Shown here piece after piece: positions 11,454 through 26,400 of a DNA stretch of 64,000 nucleotides. Under the pieces are notes generated by a model. The model was not told the DNA's origin and made no database searches. It saw only the letters and a list, made by a program, of their open reading frames with translations. Each line of letters starts with the position of its first letter. The first letter of the stretch is position 1. The position numbers were made by a program, and so were the translations under genes. Source of the DNA: Tridacna crocea (taxonomy: Eukaryota > Mollusca > Bivalvia > Cardiida > Cardiidae); contig OX031065.1 of NCBI GenBank assembly GCA_943736015.1, forward strand, positions 50,012,992-50,076,991, in the 5' to 3' direction.

Positions 11454-14400
11454 CTAAAATTTGAAGAAAAAAAAGGATGTTACTTGGAAACAAGACTTAG
11501 TCTTATCTACTATCAAATTGAAATATTTAGGCTTGACTCTTTACCACACAATCCCAAGTTTTCAAAACCTTGAGGAGGAGAGCTTTTCAAAGCACTTTGG
11601 GAAAAGCAGAAAATGCTGGTAACCAGCATTTTCTCTTTTTCCCAAATTATTTTCTTTCCTCCTTTAAAAAAAATTCATTTTTTGAACTAATTTTATTTTG
11701 CCACCTGCAGATGCTTTCAATTTAGACTTATCTAAATTTCTGTTACTATGTAAAGAATCAAATTCTTTAGCAAATGGTCAAATGTTTTTTAGAAGGAAAG
11801 GAAGAAGGCTTGGAAACATGTACAATAGATTTCAAACCTATTAGTTCAGGCAATTTGTTATTTACTAAAAGTCAACCAATGCTTTCAATATTTTCAAAGA
11901 TAATTTTTTTCATCTATCAGCGATATATTTCATCATTTTTGCCATACATAACTTGTCCTAAACAATACTGACAAATTCAAAATTCTTTAACCCTTTACTC
12001 CATAGATACTCATTTGAACACATTGCTTGTAGGAGCCTTTGGAAAACATTGTGACAAATGGTGAAATTGCTCGTGATGAGCAATTTCACCTTTTGTCACA
12101 ATGTTTCCTATGCTTTCCAAAGGTGTCATCTACTCGTACACATAAGAAACGGCTTCATCCTTGCTGTCATTTAGGGTCAATTAGAGATACCATAGAAATG
12201 CCTTATGGGGTAAAGGGTTAATCAAAGTCTATTCAATACCTTTCTCATTGAATTCTCTTGTTTCAGGGATGCTATTTCATTTTTTAACTTCTTTACTTCT
12301 TCCTCATATCTGTTTTCTGCATCAGGTAAATTTGACTGCAAAATGGAAACAAAAACAGTGAGTTATTATCAATACCAGTCCTTTTCAATGCATTAATGCT
12401 GATTATTCAAGCAGAGAAAACAATTTCGGATCTTGTGCAGATTTCGTAGATCAAGATCAGGTTGCGCAAACAAGCAGTGTAATCTTACATGAAACAGGGG
12501 CATAACTGTATTAACCCATTACCACACGACAATATTTTAGACTGGTCCAAATTGAAAGCATTTGCAGACGACAAAATAAAAGTGACTGAAAATTTGAATT
12601 TTGTTTTGTGAAGGGTAGAAAACATTGTGGGAAAAGGAGAAAATGCTGGTTACCAGCATTTTCTTCTTTTCCCACAATGTTTTCTAAAGGCGTCTTTCTC
12701 AGGGGTGTCAAAAGTAGGGATTGTGTGGTAATGGGTTAATAAAACTTGCCCCATTTGATAGTTTGAAATGTTTCCAAGGTAAGTAGTCATCTTCAGTAAA
12801 GACTGAAATATTATGAAATGTTAGATTTTTTGCACGCAGCAGAACAATGAAGATAATGCCAGTGACAACAAGTCTTCGACATTTTTTTCCAAAACATCAA
12901 GGTTAAAAATGTGTTTAAACCCAACCACATGACAAAATTTTACACATGTTGGAACTGAAAGCATTTGCAGATGACAGTTTCAATGTGGCTCATACCAAAT
13001 TGTTTTTCTTTGATTGGGTAGAAAACATTGTGGATAAAGGAGAACATGCTGGTAACCTGCATTTCTCCTTTTCCCACAATGTTTTCAAAAGCCTTCTCTT
13101 TCAGGGGCGTTAAAAGTCGTCATGGTGTGGTAAAGGGTGAACCCTTTACCTAACATACCTTGGTTTTTACAACCCTGAGATAGAAGCCTTCTGAAAACAC
13201 TGGAAAAAGGAGGAAATAATAGTAACCAGCATTTTCTCCTTCTGCCACAATGTTTTCTACTCTTCCAAAGTCAAATTTCAAGTTTTGAGTCATGATTACT
13301 TTCTTGTCTGCAAAAGCTTTCAATTTGGACTTGTTACAAATTTTGTCGTCTGGTAAAGACTGAAAAGATTATCCTACAATATATATCTACCTCATCTGAT
13401 CTTGTAGATCCAAGATCACTGAGCAAAGTTGTACTGGACTAGACAGAGGAAACCTTCCCATAAAGACTGTACACTCCAGTATAGTATCATTTAAATCTTA
13501 ACTCTTTACCACATGAGAAAATTTTAGATTGGTCCAAATTGAAAGCATTTGCAGACAACAAAATAAAGGTGACTGAAAAATTGAAATTTGTTCTGGGATG
13601 GGTAGAAAACACTGTGGGAAAAAGAGAAAATGCTGGTTACCAGCATTTTCTCCGTTTCCCACAGTGTTTTCAAAAGGCTTTTTTCTCAGAAGCGTCAAAA
13701 GTAGGGATTGTGTGGTAATGGGTTAATGCTTGACTACCGTCTGTGTATTTGTTAACTCTTTGCCACAAGAGAAAATTTTTAGACAGGTCCAAAATTGAAA
13801 GCATTTGCAGAGGACAAAATAAAAGTGATTGAAAATTTGGAATTTGTTTTGTGAAGGGTAGAAAACATTGTGGGAAAAGGAGAAAATGCTGGTTACCAGC
13901 ATTTTCTCCTTTTCCCACAATGTTTTCCAAAGGATTCTTTCTCAGGGGCGTCAAAAGTAGGGATTGTGTGGTAATGGGTTAACTTAGCATATTAAGCTTA
14001 CGATATATGGAAAACTAAGGTAGCAGTTAAAAAGCTTTAAATCACACTTCATTGAAATAAACTACAAACTCATTGAAAAAAACACCACAGAGCATTTAGG
14101 ACAGATATATAGCTAAGCTCACTATACAACCAGCGATCTACTGCAAAAACTATGATTTTGTATAGGTATAGAATAACAAATAGAAATTAACATATACATG
14201 ATAAAGGTAAGTCCTCAACCTTGGAGACAAGAATAAACCTATCAAATGTAAGTTTACTACAGAAGATGTTATGGATAGTAAACTATAAATAAAATTCCAC
14301 TAGTTACACTAACAACTGATATTGACAGGTTGAAAATACAGGCTTATTTGCTGTTAGTTTTGTTGAGTCAATTAATTATACCCTCCTCATTAATAAAACA

Positions 14401-17400
14401 TGAATACATATGCACATTAAGTGTTAGTATTAGGTCCATCAGTTTTCTTGTTAAAAATGTCTTAAAAGGGTTTAAAGGATATCCCTACCCTCATTGAACA
14501 TAATTTTGGTTGCAACATGCGAAAAAGGGCATTCCGAAAGTGTCATCTCGGATTAGCCTAAAGGAAAGTGTCGTTTTGGCTTAGCCTGCACAAGCTGATC
14601 AGAGACAAGACTTTATGCATATGTCCTAATACCCTTTTCGCGTGTTGCAGGCCACATGATATACTACATAAAACTGCTGAATACTAGTATAGGACATCAG
14701 TAGTTTGTTAACCCATTAACACACAGCAAAAATTTTAGACCTATCCAGATTGAAAGCATTTGCAGAGGACAATTCCAAAGTGGCTAAAATGTCGCAATTT
14801 TGCTCTGATAGGGTAGAAAACTTTGTGGGAAAAGGAGAAAATGATGGTTACCAGCATTTTCTCCTTTTCTCACAATGTTTTCAAAAGGCTTCCTCCTCAG
14901 GGGTGTTAAAATTCATCATTGTGTTGGAAAGGGTTAATTATTCAAGAGATACGAGTGTCATTAGTTACGAAAAATCAAGGTACATGTAATGGTATTTGCA
15001 ATTTGGCTGCTTTCAACTCTCCCTATTTTTCTACGGCAAAGCAAGTTTTGTTATCTATATAATGCTTATACTAGCCTTACAACCAAAGCACATTTCTTGT
15101 GTTTTTGATTCAATGACTTCTTTGCTGACACACTAAAATTTGTCATGCGCGTCTTTTCTGCTGCAACTAAAGCATAGCAGTTCAATCCAAACAATAGTTT
15201 ATAGTGCACATCATAACATCGGGCGGTGAAAATACCAAGGGGCAAAACAAGGTTCAAATTCGCAGAGAAATGAGATGTCTTACGCCATGATAATTTATAT
15301 ATTGAGAGTTTATGATACATAGCCCAGTGTCTGAAACCGATTTTATTGAAAATTACCAATAAATATTTGCCCATACTACACAAAAAGGATTTGAAAATAT
15401 GAATTGCTTCCAGCTGGCTTCTTTCTGAGACAGTCACACATTTGAAGTTCTGTTTAGTAATGAATAACTAGGTACAGAATAACTATTGAAAGGTCAAATT
15501 GTCAGCCCTCTTTAAACCTGTATGGTCTGTGTATTCTAGGCACTTTCTGAAATAGGAGAGCAGATGAACCCAAAAAGAAAAAAAAAAAAAGAAAAAGAAA
15601 CGTCTTTCAGACCGTTCTGCTGTCCATTCTATAAGTAAACACCTCAAATACATGAGAAAAGAAAAATCATAAAATGTGAGAAATATCTTGTCGGACTAAG
15701 TTCCATTTCCAGGTCAGCAGGAAAGGTCAAAAAGTGTAAACTTGGGTATTTTTAAAAAATCATATAAAAAGATACTTCAATTTTTTTGTATGACTGCCAA
15801 AATCTAGGAATAGGTGTCACAAATAACCTTATAAATTTGATGCTGACAGAAACACTGATATTATAATTTGACTGGTGCCCTGGTAAGGAATTAATCCAAG
15901 GAAAGCCTTGAAATGTCAGGAATGAACTTGGCTTTACAGCAAATACTAGACATATGGTTAGCTAAGAACCCCATCAAAGACATGTTACCATACACCCTGT
16001 GCTGATAATTACATGTGTAAGAAGCTAATCTGGCAAGTGCTTGGTTACAACTGTTACCTACAACCTTACATTTTTGTGTACCGACGACAAGGAAGAATGT
16101 GACACAGGAGCAATGTAATCTTTAACTTCCTGTTGTATAACAGGCTTTACCTTGTCTTCTTGAACAGCTGATGGTTGTGTCTGGAATTAAAACAAAGCGA
16201 ACAAGATTAACTCATTACCACACAATCCCTACTTTTGACACCCCTGAGAAAAAAGCCTTTAGAAAACATTGTGGGAAAAGGAGAAAATGCTGGTAACCAG
16301 CATTTTCTCCTTTTCCCACAATGTTTTCTACCCTTCACAAAACGAATTTCAAATTTTCAGTCAATTTTATTTTGTCGTCCGCAAATGCTTTCAATTTGAA
16401 CCAGTCTTAAATATTGTCGTTTGGTAATGAGTTAACTATCTACATGATGATGACAAAATTTCAGATTCACCCGAATGGTTTTAGCATTTGAAGATAATAT
16501 CTTACTTTCATTCAAATGAAATAATTTGCCTTTGGTAGGGAATCATTATCTCCTTTTCCCACAAGCTTCTCCGATATTTTCTTTTGCTTGTGTTTGGATA
16601 GTCAGAATTATGTGGTTATAATTAACTGTAAGAGACCAAGCAATATTCTTAACCATTTCCCAGACAATCCCCGAAAAAGAAGCTTTTGAAAGCATCGTGG
16701 GAAAAGGAGAAAATGCTGGTAACCAGCACTTTCTCCTTTTCCCACAATGTTTTCTACCCTTCCAGAACAAAAATCAATTCTGCAATACTTTAAATTCAGA
16801 CCAGTCTAAAATTTTGTGTTTGGTTAAGAAAAAAAAGAACATCTTTTAAAGCAGTAAAAACCTACACTGTCACAAATGTCATTTTAACATCTACCATAAA
16901 AATTTATAATTATTCTTTAACCGTTACCCCATAAGGCATTTCTATGGTACCTCTAATTGATCCTTCATAACAGCAAGGATGAAACCGTTGTGTATATGAC
17001 ACCTTTTGATAGCATAGAAAACATTGTGACAAAAGGTGAAATTGCTCGTCACGAGCAATTTCACCTTTAAGTTTTGCTACAATTTTTTCCAAAGGCTCCT
17101 ACAAGCAATGCGTAGAAATGAGTAGCTATGGAGTAAAGGGTTAACAGATCCTGAAAGGCTTCTAAAAGAATGGTGGTGAAAAAAAAGGTTTTTTGAAGAT
17201 AGTATGGGGAAAGGATATGGCAAAACTATCTTGAGCCACATGCATTTTGTAATCTTAAAATAGTTTCAATTTAGATGAATCTGAAATTACATAGGTTGGT
17301 ACAGTTAGCAAGACTGCAAACTTACTTTGAAAGAGAAAATAATTTTCTTTGAAAACAAAAAACATTCCAAGGGAAAGAAGTGGTTCAGTGTCAAAAGGTA

Positions 17401-20400
17401 GATGTCATGAAATTAAAGTATTTAACACTTTCTCTGACTTGCTTACAAATTTGCAGTTTATATCGAGATAGATGTAATAATTTTTACTCTTTACCAAACA
17501 ACAAAATTTTAGGCTTGTCCAAACTGAAAGCATTTGCAGACAACAAAATAATATGACTCAATAATTAAAACTTGATTTCAGAAGAGTAGAAAAAACTTGT
17601 GTGAAATGGAGAAAATGCTGGTTACCAGTTTCCCACAATGTTTTCTACACTTCCAAGACTAAATTTCAATTTTTGAGTTACACTGATTTTGTTATCTGCA
17701 AATGCTTCCAATTTAGACTAGTCTAAAATTGATGCCGTGTGGTAAAAAATTAAACAAGGAAAATTCATTCCACTTGAAAACCCACTTATTCTTGAGTGAG
17801 GACTGACCCTAGCACGACAGGCTTTACATCCTACACCTTCAGTCCTAAACAACAGAGAAACCTGCACAATAACTGACAATACTAGCAAAACAGTCTGGAA
17901 TGTGAAAACAAGGAATCCCATCAAAATCAGGAAATACAAAACTTTACAAAATAAAGTGTACATACTGTGGCTGTTTCTGCACCAGGAACTGGATTATCAA
18001 ACACACACCGCAACTTAGAGTCCATTAGTTGGTTTGGTGTTGCTTCTTTCCACTGAAATCAAACAACAATAGAGTTGTCTTATTCTTTCATATAAACTAT
18101 TGTTGCAAGTTGCAACAAGACCTTTTAACCCCTAACCTGCAAAATAACTAGAATGAAACTTTCAATTCTAGGGAAAAAAAACCCCACATATATTGTGATT
18201 TCTAAGTGATTCTTTTAGGAAAAATACAGTATAATTATCCTAACTGGACAAAGAAGATCAAAGACCAAACTGCATATTCTGTGCATTCTGATTTTGTATC
18301 TACACTCTTTGTAAAAGGTTCTTGAGTAGTGCTTAACAGTTTAAGGGTTAAGAAAGTTAAATCTAGTTTCGGTGTTGGGATTAGAATGATCCCAACACCG
18401 AAACCAACAGTCTAATACTGGCACCAAACCTGGGCCCGAATTCACCAACCATTCTTAAGAACATTCTTTGTCTTATTCTCCAGAATTTTCTACAATTGTA
18501 AGTAACACAACTTCTGATTGGCTAAACCGAATGGTTTAGCCAATCAGAAGTTGTGTTACTTTCAAATTTAGAAAACCTTGGAGAATAAGACTAGGACTAT
18601 TCTCAAGAATGGTTGGTGAATACGGGCCCTGGATTCATTTCTGTTGCAGACAATGTAAAACAAGATCACACTAAACAGAATTTGCAGTCTGATATTTGAT
18701 GAACACTGTTACCTTCTACGCCACGCATACAACAAAAAAAGTTTAACAAAAAGATTAACAAAACAAGAGGACCATGATGGTCCTATATCGCTCACCTGAG
18801 TACTAAGCTGTAAAATCAAACTTGTGACCCCTGGGCAGGGCCAATTTTGACCCCAGGGGCATCCTAAGAAAAAAAAAACTTGCTAGACCTACACTAGGAG
18901 ATGCAACTTAAAAAATATCCAAGCTCTATACCTTCTAGTTTCAGAGAAGTAGAATTTTAAAGTTTTCCTTCTTTGTTCATATGTTTCGAACTTGTGAACC
19001 CTGGGCAGGGCAAGTTTAGACCCCAGGGGCATCGTATGAAGAAACTTTGTAGAAGTCCACTAAAAGATGCTACATACCAAATATCAAAGCTCTACGCCTT
19101 CTAGTTTCAGAGAAGAATAATATTGACATTTTCCTTCTTTGTTCCTATGTTTCGAACTTGTGACCCATGGGGCAGGGCAAGTTTTGACCCCAGGGGCATC
19201 ATATGAACAGACATTGTAGAAGTCCAATAGGAGATCCTATTTACCAAATATAAAAGCTCTACATAATCTAGTTTCAGACAAAAAAAATTTTCAATTTTTC
19301 CTTCTTTATTTCTATGTATTAAACTTGTGACCCCCAGGGTGGGGCCAGTTTTGACCCCAGGGACATCATATGAACAATCTTGGTAGAGGTCCACTAGGAG
19401 ATGCTACATACCAAATATCAAAGCCCTGCACCTTCTAGTTTCAGAGAAGAAGAATTTTAAAGTTTTCCTTCTTTGTTCCTATATTTCAAAATTGTGACCC
19501 CCGGGGCGGGGCCATTTTTGACCCCAGGGACATCATATGAACAATCTTGGTAGAGGTCCACTAGGAGATGCTACATACCAAATATCAAAGCTCTACATAT
19601 TCTAGTTTCAGAGAAGATTTTCAAAGATTTCCTTCTGTGTTCCTATGTTTCAAAATTGTGACCCCCGGGACGGGGCCAGTTTTGACCCCAGGGACATCAT
19701 ATGAACAATCTTGGTAGAGGTCCACTAGGAGATGCTACATACCAAATATCAAAGCTCTACATATTCTAGTTTCAGAGAAGAAGAATTTTAAAGTTTTCCT
19801 TCTTTGTTCCTATGTTTCAAAATTGTGACCCCCGGAGCGGGGCCATTTTTGACCCCAGGGACATCATATGAACAATATTGGTAGAGGTCCACCAGGAGAT
19901 GCTACACACCAAATATCAAAGCTCTACGCCTTCTAATTTCAAAGAAGAAGATTTTCAAAGTTTTCCTTCTTTGTTCCTATGTTTCAGAATTGTGACCCCC
20001 GGGGTGGGGCCAGTTTTGACCCCAGGGACATCATATGAACAATCTTGGTAGAGGTCCACTAGAAAATGTTACATACCACATATCAAAGCCCTGCACCTTC
20101 TAGTTTCAGAGCAGAAGAATTTTAAAGTTTTCCCATCTTTATTCCTATGTTTCAAACTTGTGACCCCCGGGGCGGGGCCATTTTTGACCCCAGGGACATC
20201 ATATGAACAATCTTGGTAGAGGTCTACTAGGAGATGCTACATACCAAATATCAAAGCCCTGCACCTTCTAGTTTCAGAGAAGAAGAATTTTAAAGTTTTC
20301 CTTCTTTATTCCTATGTTTCAAACTTGTGAGCCCCGGGGCGGGGCCAGTTTTGACCCCAGGGACATCATATGAACAATCTTGGTAGAGGTCCAATAGGAA

Positions 20401-23400
20401 ATTCTACATACCAAATATCAAAGCCCTGCACCTTCTAGTTTCAGAGAAGAAGAATTTTAAAGTTTTCCTTCTTTGTTCCTATGTTCCAAACTTGTGACCC
20501 CTGGGGCGGGGCCAGTTTTGACCCCCGGGACATCATATGAACAATCTTGGTAGAGGTCCACTAGGAGATGCTACATACCAAATATCAAAGCTCTACGCCT
20601 TCTAGTTTCAGAGAAGAAGATTTTCAAAGATTTTGCTATTTTTTTCCTTTCGGTTGCCATAGCAACCAGAATTATGGGTGGAATTCAATCTCTTGAACAA
20701 CTTTGGTAGAGCTTCACCCAAGGAACATCCCTGCCAAGTTTCATCAAGATTGGCCCAGTGGTTTAGGAGGAGAAGATGTTTAAAGAAATTGTGGACGCCG
20801 GACGACGCACGACGGACGCCGGACATTGAGTGATCACAAAAGCTCACCATGAGCACTTCGTGCTCAGGTGAGGTAAAAAGGCACCTATTGCACAGACCAA
20901 ATTGTCTGTTTCTGTGTTTCATAATTAGCACAAAAAGGGTTTAACCCATAACCACACAATCCCGACTTTGTAACACCCATGCGATAGAAGCCTGTTGAAA
21001 ACATTGTGGGAAAAGGAGAAAATACTGGTAACCAGCATTTTCTCCTTTTCCCACGATGTTTTCTTCCATTCCTAAAACAAAATTCAATTCTTTAGTCACA
21101 TTCATTTTGTCGACTGCAAATGCTTTCAATTTGTACAATTGTACCCGAGCCTTTCTCTGTGAAAAAGTAACAACTCCAGATCAGCCTATGCAGTTTGCAC
21201 AGGCTAACCTGGGCCCAAACATTTTACTATAAGTCAATTTTTTGTATGTCAAAGGACTGGTCTACCTCATGATTCAGTAGATTGTACTACAAAACAGATT
21301 TTAGGAATCAATAATACATTATTGCCTTGCTTGGTATTATGCAACACTGAGATGCTTTCTGCCCCTTTTGTAAGAGCATGATTCTGTGGTTTGACTGTTG
21401 TGTAATGGGTCTGGGGAAAAATTGGAAAGTTACATCACAATAGACTTGACTGCACTTAGCCAATAACAAATAATTAATTAACCCTTTACCAGACAATCCA
21501 AGGTTTTTACCATCCCAGATAAAAGCCTTTTGAAAACACTGTGGGAAAAGCATAAAACGCTGGTTACCAGCATTTTCTCCTTTTCCCATAATGTTTTCTA
21601 CCCTGCTTCAAACAAATTTGAATTTTTGAATTATGTTTCTTTTGTCGTCTGCAAGTGCTTTTAATTTGGACCAGTCTGAAATTTTGTCGTTTTGTAAAGG
21701 GTTAACCTCTCCCCAAGCAATCAAACGTTTTAACCCTTTAGTCTAGAAGACAGGACAGAAAACACTGTGGGTAAAGGAGAAAATGCTGGTTACCAGCATT
21801 TTCTCCTTTACCCACAATGTCTTCAAAAGGCTTTATTCTCAGGGTCGTTAAAAGTCGGGACTAAGTGGTAAAGAGTTAAATGTGGCTGGGGAAGAAAGCC
21901 ATTGAAAACATAGTTGGAAAGCTTGTATCCAATATTTCCTGTTTTGTGTGCAATGTTTTCTATCTCTGGAAAAAAAAATCCCATCCTTCAGACCAAATTC
22001 GATTTGTTGTCTGCTATAGATTTCCAATCTGTATAAGTCTCATTCATGCACTTCCTAAAATCTTATCATTCGTCACTTTTACGTCATTATGGGTTGCCCT
22101 AAACAAAAACTATCGCCAGTAACAAAATAACAAAAAATTAAATAAGAAAAAATTAACTGCATTTACATTACTGGATTTAGCAGTGGTACCACTGAATTGC
22201 ACTATGAAAATTTAAATGAAATTTGATTCTTTAAAGTTTACCAAACGACAAATTTTTGGACTGGACTAAATTCAAAGCATCTGCAGATAACAAATTAAAT
22301 CTCGGTTATATGGTTATTTCTGATTTGAATAAGGTAGTAAATATTGTGGGAAAAGGAGAAAATGCTGGTTACCAGCATTTTCTCCTTTTCCCACAATCTT
22401 TCCTATAAGCTTCTTTCTCAGGGTTGTTAAAAGTTCAGATTGTGTAGTAAAGGATTAAAGATAACCTCCGTCTACTTTACTGTTTAGGTACTATTGAGTG
22501 AATAACTATTTACGACATCTTACCCATCTCATTGACCTTATTTGAAAATAACTAAGCGCATTTAAACCAAAAGAAAAAGAGAACAAAATTACCAAGGTTT
22601 CTTGATTTTCGATTTTCCCTTCTGGTGCATACATAGTCTGTACCATGAACTTATGTTTATTCTTTTCATTCGGATCATACTCAAATGGCTGTAGCATTAC
22701 TGTAAACAATAAAACAACAACAACTTATTAATGAAAGCATTTTCACTCTCTCTCTCTCTCTCTCTCTATGTTTACAAAATACAAATACAAATTAACCCTT
22801 TACCAAACAATACCTGGTTTTAAAGACCCTGAGATAGAAGCCTTTTGAAAACACATTTGGAAAAGAAGAAAAAAATGCTGAAAATCAGCATTTTTCCTTT
22901 TCCCACAATGTTTTCTACCCTGATGCAAACAAATTTGAATTTTTGAATTACGTTTATTCTGTCATCTGCAAGTGCTTTCAATTTGGACCAGTCTAAAGTG
23001 TTGTCATTTGGTAGTCTAGAGTTTACCTTTTACCAGATGATAGAAATTTGGACCTGTCAAAGTTAACCCTTTAACAAACAATCCATGTTTATTACGACCC
23101 TGGGAAAGAATTCCTTTTACATTGTGGGAAAAGGAGAAAATGCTGGTAATCATCATTTTCTCCTTTTTCCACAATGTTTTCTACCCTGCTAGAAATAAAT
23201 TTTTGAGTTCGTTTGTCGTGTGCAAGTGCTTTCAAATTGGAACAGTATAAGAGTTTGTTGTCTGGCAGAGTTAAAAATATGAGCATACTAAAAACTGAAT
23301 GTGGATCAAAGGTTTAAACTTGGCACAGTTAACCTTTTACCACTCAATGTCAACTTTTAAAAACTTCAGAATAGAGGGCTTTTGAAAACAGAAAGGTACA

Positions 23401-26400
23401 AGTATAAAATCCTGGTAAACAGCATTTTCTCTTTTTCACACAATGTTTGTTACCCTTTCAAAGACAAATCTGACTGTATACCGGTACATGTAAGCCACAT
23501 TTAATTTGTATTCTGTATAAGATTTTAATCTGGACTTGCTAAAAATTTATAGTTAGGTAAAGAGTTAAAGAGAATGCTTTCACCTGAGGGTGATCATTAT
23601 TACAAGTCATTTGTCACAATGATTGTTTCACATGACATACACACCTACATAAGAACTAAGTTTTTGCCCCAGGCTACAAAAATAAAATGTCATGTGTATG
23701 TGAATCAAAAGCCTTTTTTATTTTTGTAAATTCTTTCATCTATCAAAAATTCGGCTTGTGTATCCCTTTGACATATAATGACAACTTGTAACGACCCTGG
23801 GAAAGAAGCTTGTAGAAACACATTTTGAGAAAAGGAGAAAAAGCTGGTAACCAGCATTTTCTTCTTTTCCCAAAATGTTTTTGACCCCATCAAAAAAATT
23901 AAGCCATACTTAAAGTGTCATCTGCAAATGCTTTCAATTTGGACAAGGCTTGAATATTGTCCTCTGATAACAGGTAATGGGGAGGGAAGAGAGAGGTGCT
24001 TACCTTGTACACTTATATGCCCATATGGTTCAATAATACCACTGTTTGGCCTCACACAGTAACGCTTAGGGGCAGTTGTTTTCACTTTGAAACAAACCCT
24101 CTTTTCTGACGGGTTTGTCAGCTTTAGGTCAGATGATACAACTTCATTAAATGGACCTGAAACAAAAATAGCAGATCATGAGGTCCTTTTTCATACATCC
24201 CATGCCTGTTTTGGTAGCATTCTACTTCCTATAGACAACTTTTTCCCTTTGCTACAAGGTCTGAATATGACAATGTCTTTAATACCTTGTTGCAATTCAG
24301 ACAGTCTACTACTAATCCTGGACTTTTACTGCTGTATATTATTAGACCTGTAGATAATTCACATACTTGATTAAATAAATGTGGTGAACATCTAATGATG
24401 CAACCATATTATGGGAAGCAATTGTGACGGATCACTGACATTCGACATCTCTGGTGATCCACACTTGTCACAACTTGACTTAATATCTATATCTAAATCT
24501 AACTTAACCCATTACCACACAATCCCTACTTTTGACGCCCCTGAGAAAGAGTTCTTTAGAAAACCTTGTGGGAAAAGGAGAAAATGCTGGTAACCAGTAT
24601 TTTCTCCTTTTCCCACAATGTTTTCTACCCTTCACAAAACAAATTTCAAATTTTCAGTCACTTATATTATGTCGTCTGCAAATGCTTTCAATTTGAACCA
24701 GTCTAAAATATTGTTGTTTGATAATGGGTTAAGTCTTTACCACACAATCGCTACTTTTAATGACCCTGAGGAAGAGGCTTTTTGAAAACATTGTGGGAAA
24801 AGGAGAAAATGCTGGTAACCAGCATTTTCTCCTTTTCCCACAATGTTTTTAGCTAATTCAAGAATATTTGCTATCAACTGGAAGAAGTTTGAATAATCGT
24901 CTGTAAATTTCTCTAATATGGGTTGGTTCTAAATTTTGTCAAGTGGTAAAGGATTAACAGATCACATAGGTTGCCAAATGGGGTGATTGACTGGTTGGTT
25001 GATCACCTGGTTGGTTGATCAAATTAGACGTAATTATGGAATCGGTGGAGCTGTGATCAGTGAGATTTTTTAATATTGTCCTTACTGTCCATGACCTTTT
25101 AACATTCTGACAGGAATTTTTCAATCAATCTTTCGAGTAAAAACCTATGATATAAGAACAATGCTTCACAAAAATCATATCTTTTTTTACCATTACCATA
25201 CTTGAATTGAGTTGTTTCTCATACGTTATAATCTAACAGTACATGAGCTTGAATATTAACCCTTTACCAAATGACAAGATTTTAGACCTGTCTGAATTGA
25301 AAGCGTTTGCTAATGACAGCTTTAATGTGACTCATATGAAATGAGTTTTCTCTGATCCGGTAGAAAACATTGTGGGAAAAGGAGAAGATGCTGGTAACCA
25401 GCATTTTCTCCTTTTCCCACATTGTTTTCAAAAGGCTTCTCTTTCAAGGGTGTTAAAAGTCGTCATTGTATGCTAAATGGTTAAAGACAAAAAAAATGTC
25501 AAAATGGAGAAGTTTTCTGCCAATATTAGGGAAAGCTCCAGATCTCTCTCATTTGACAGTAAAAGAACAAGAGGGCCATGATAGCCTTGTATCGCTTCAC
25601 TGTCTGTTAAGTGTTTCCTTACTAAAATGCTCTGTAAAACAGATCCTAGATACAGGGCTAAATTTAGTGGCCCTGCGTCTTATGGTTAGTAATAAAAAGA
25701 TTTCTATAAGTTTTCCTTATATAAGTTCATGTCAAACTTGTGACCATCATGCAGTGCTCTCAATAAGCGGACGTCGACGTGTATTACGTCCAAATTTTTG
25801 GAAAAAACGTCGGCATTTTCCAAGTCGGACGTTTTTTTAACGTCTATATTATGACAAAAACGTCCGAGAATTTCAACCCGGACGTTTTTTTTTTAATGCA
25901 CAAAGGGTTTGACGCGTGTGGAAAACCTCGATAACGTCCATTCAATGTATGGAAGGCGCTTTACAAAGAGCCTCTATAGCCATGTTAAAGTGTTTTGGTG
26001 ATCCAGATTACGGTGTACAGATGACAATTACACATGTTTATCCAATTTATGACCGGATTATGGTACGTGTTTAATTGGTCCATCAATTTAAGATCGCTTA
26101 GTAATCAATCGTCTTTAATTTGACTGCAGCGATAGAAATTAATGGACAAATGCAATTAATAGAGGCATGCAATTGAAGATCGGGGAATGTTGTTTGTTTG
26201 CAAAAGTGCAACATGAAAAGAAATTCAAATAATCGAGTAGATCTAATAGATCTAATAATTATTTTTCCGACTCTTTAAAAAATCAGCAGCTTATAGTTTC
26301 GTTACGCATTTCTTTCGGGAATTATGCAGCGTACTTAAGGAGTTTTTTTTTTTTGAAAGAATCATTGTGCGACTTGATCGTCGTTACGAAGGAATTCACG

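Noticed and set aside
15066..15437. 123-codon minus-strand frame in VAP intron 5
   Set aside because: No recognised domain, no matching splice sites, and VAP exons 5 and 6 already join in frame.
25466..25840. 124-codon frame
   Set aside because: It runs from a MITE end through the pearl-like element into the nested TIR element, crossing two insertion borders.
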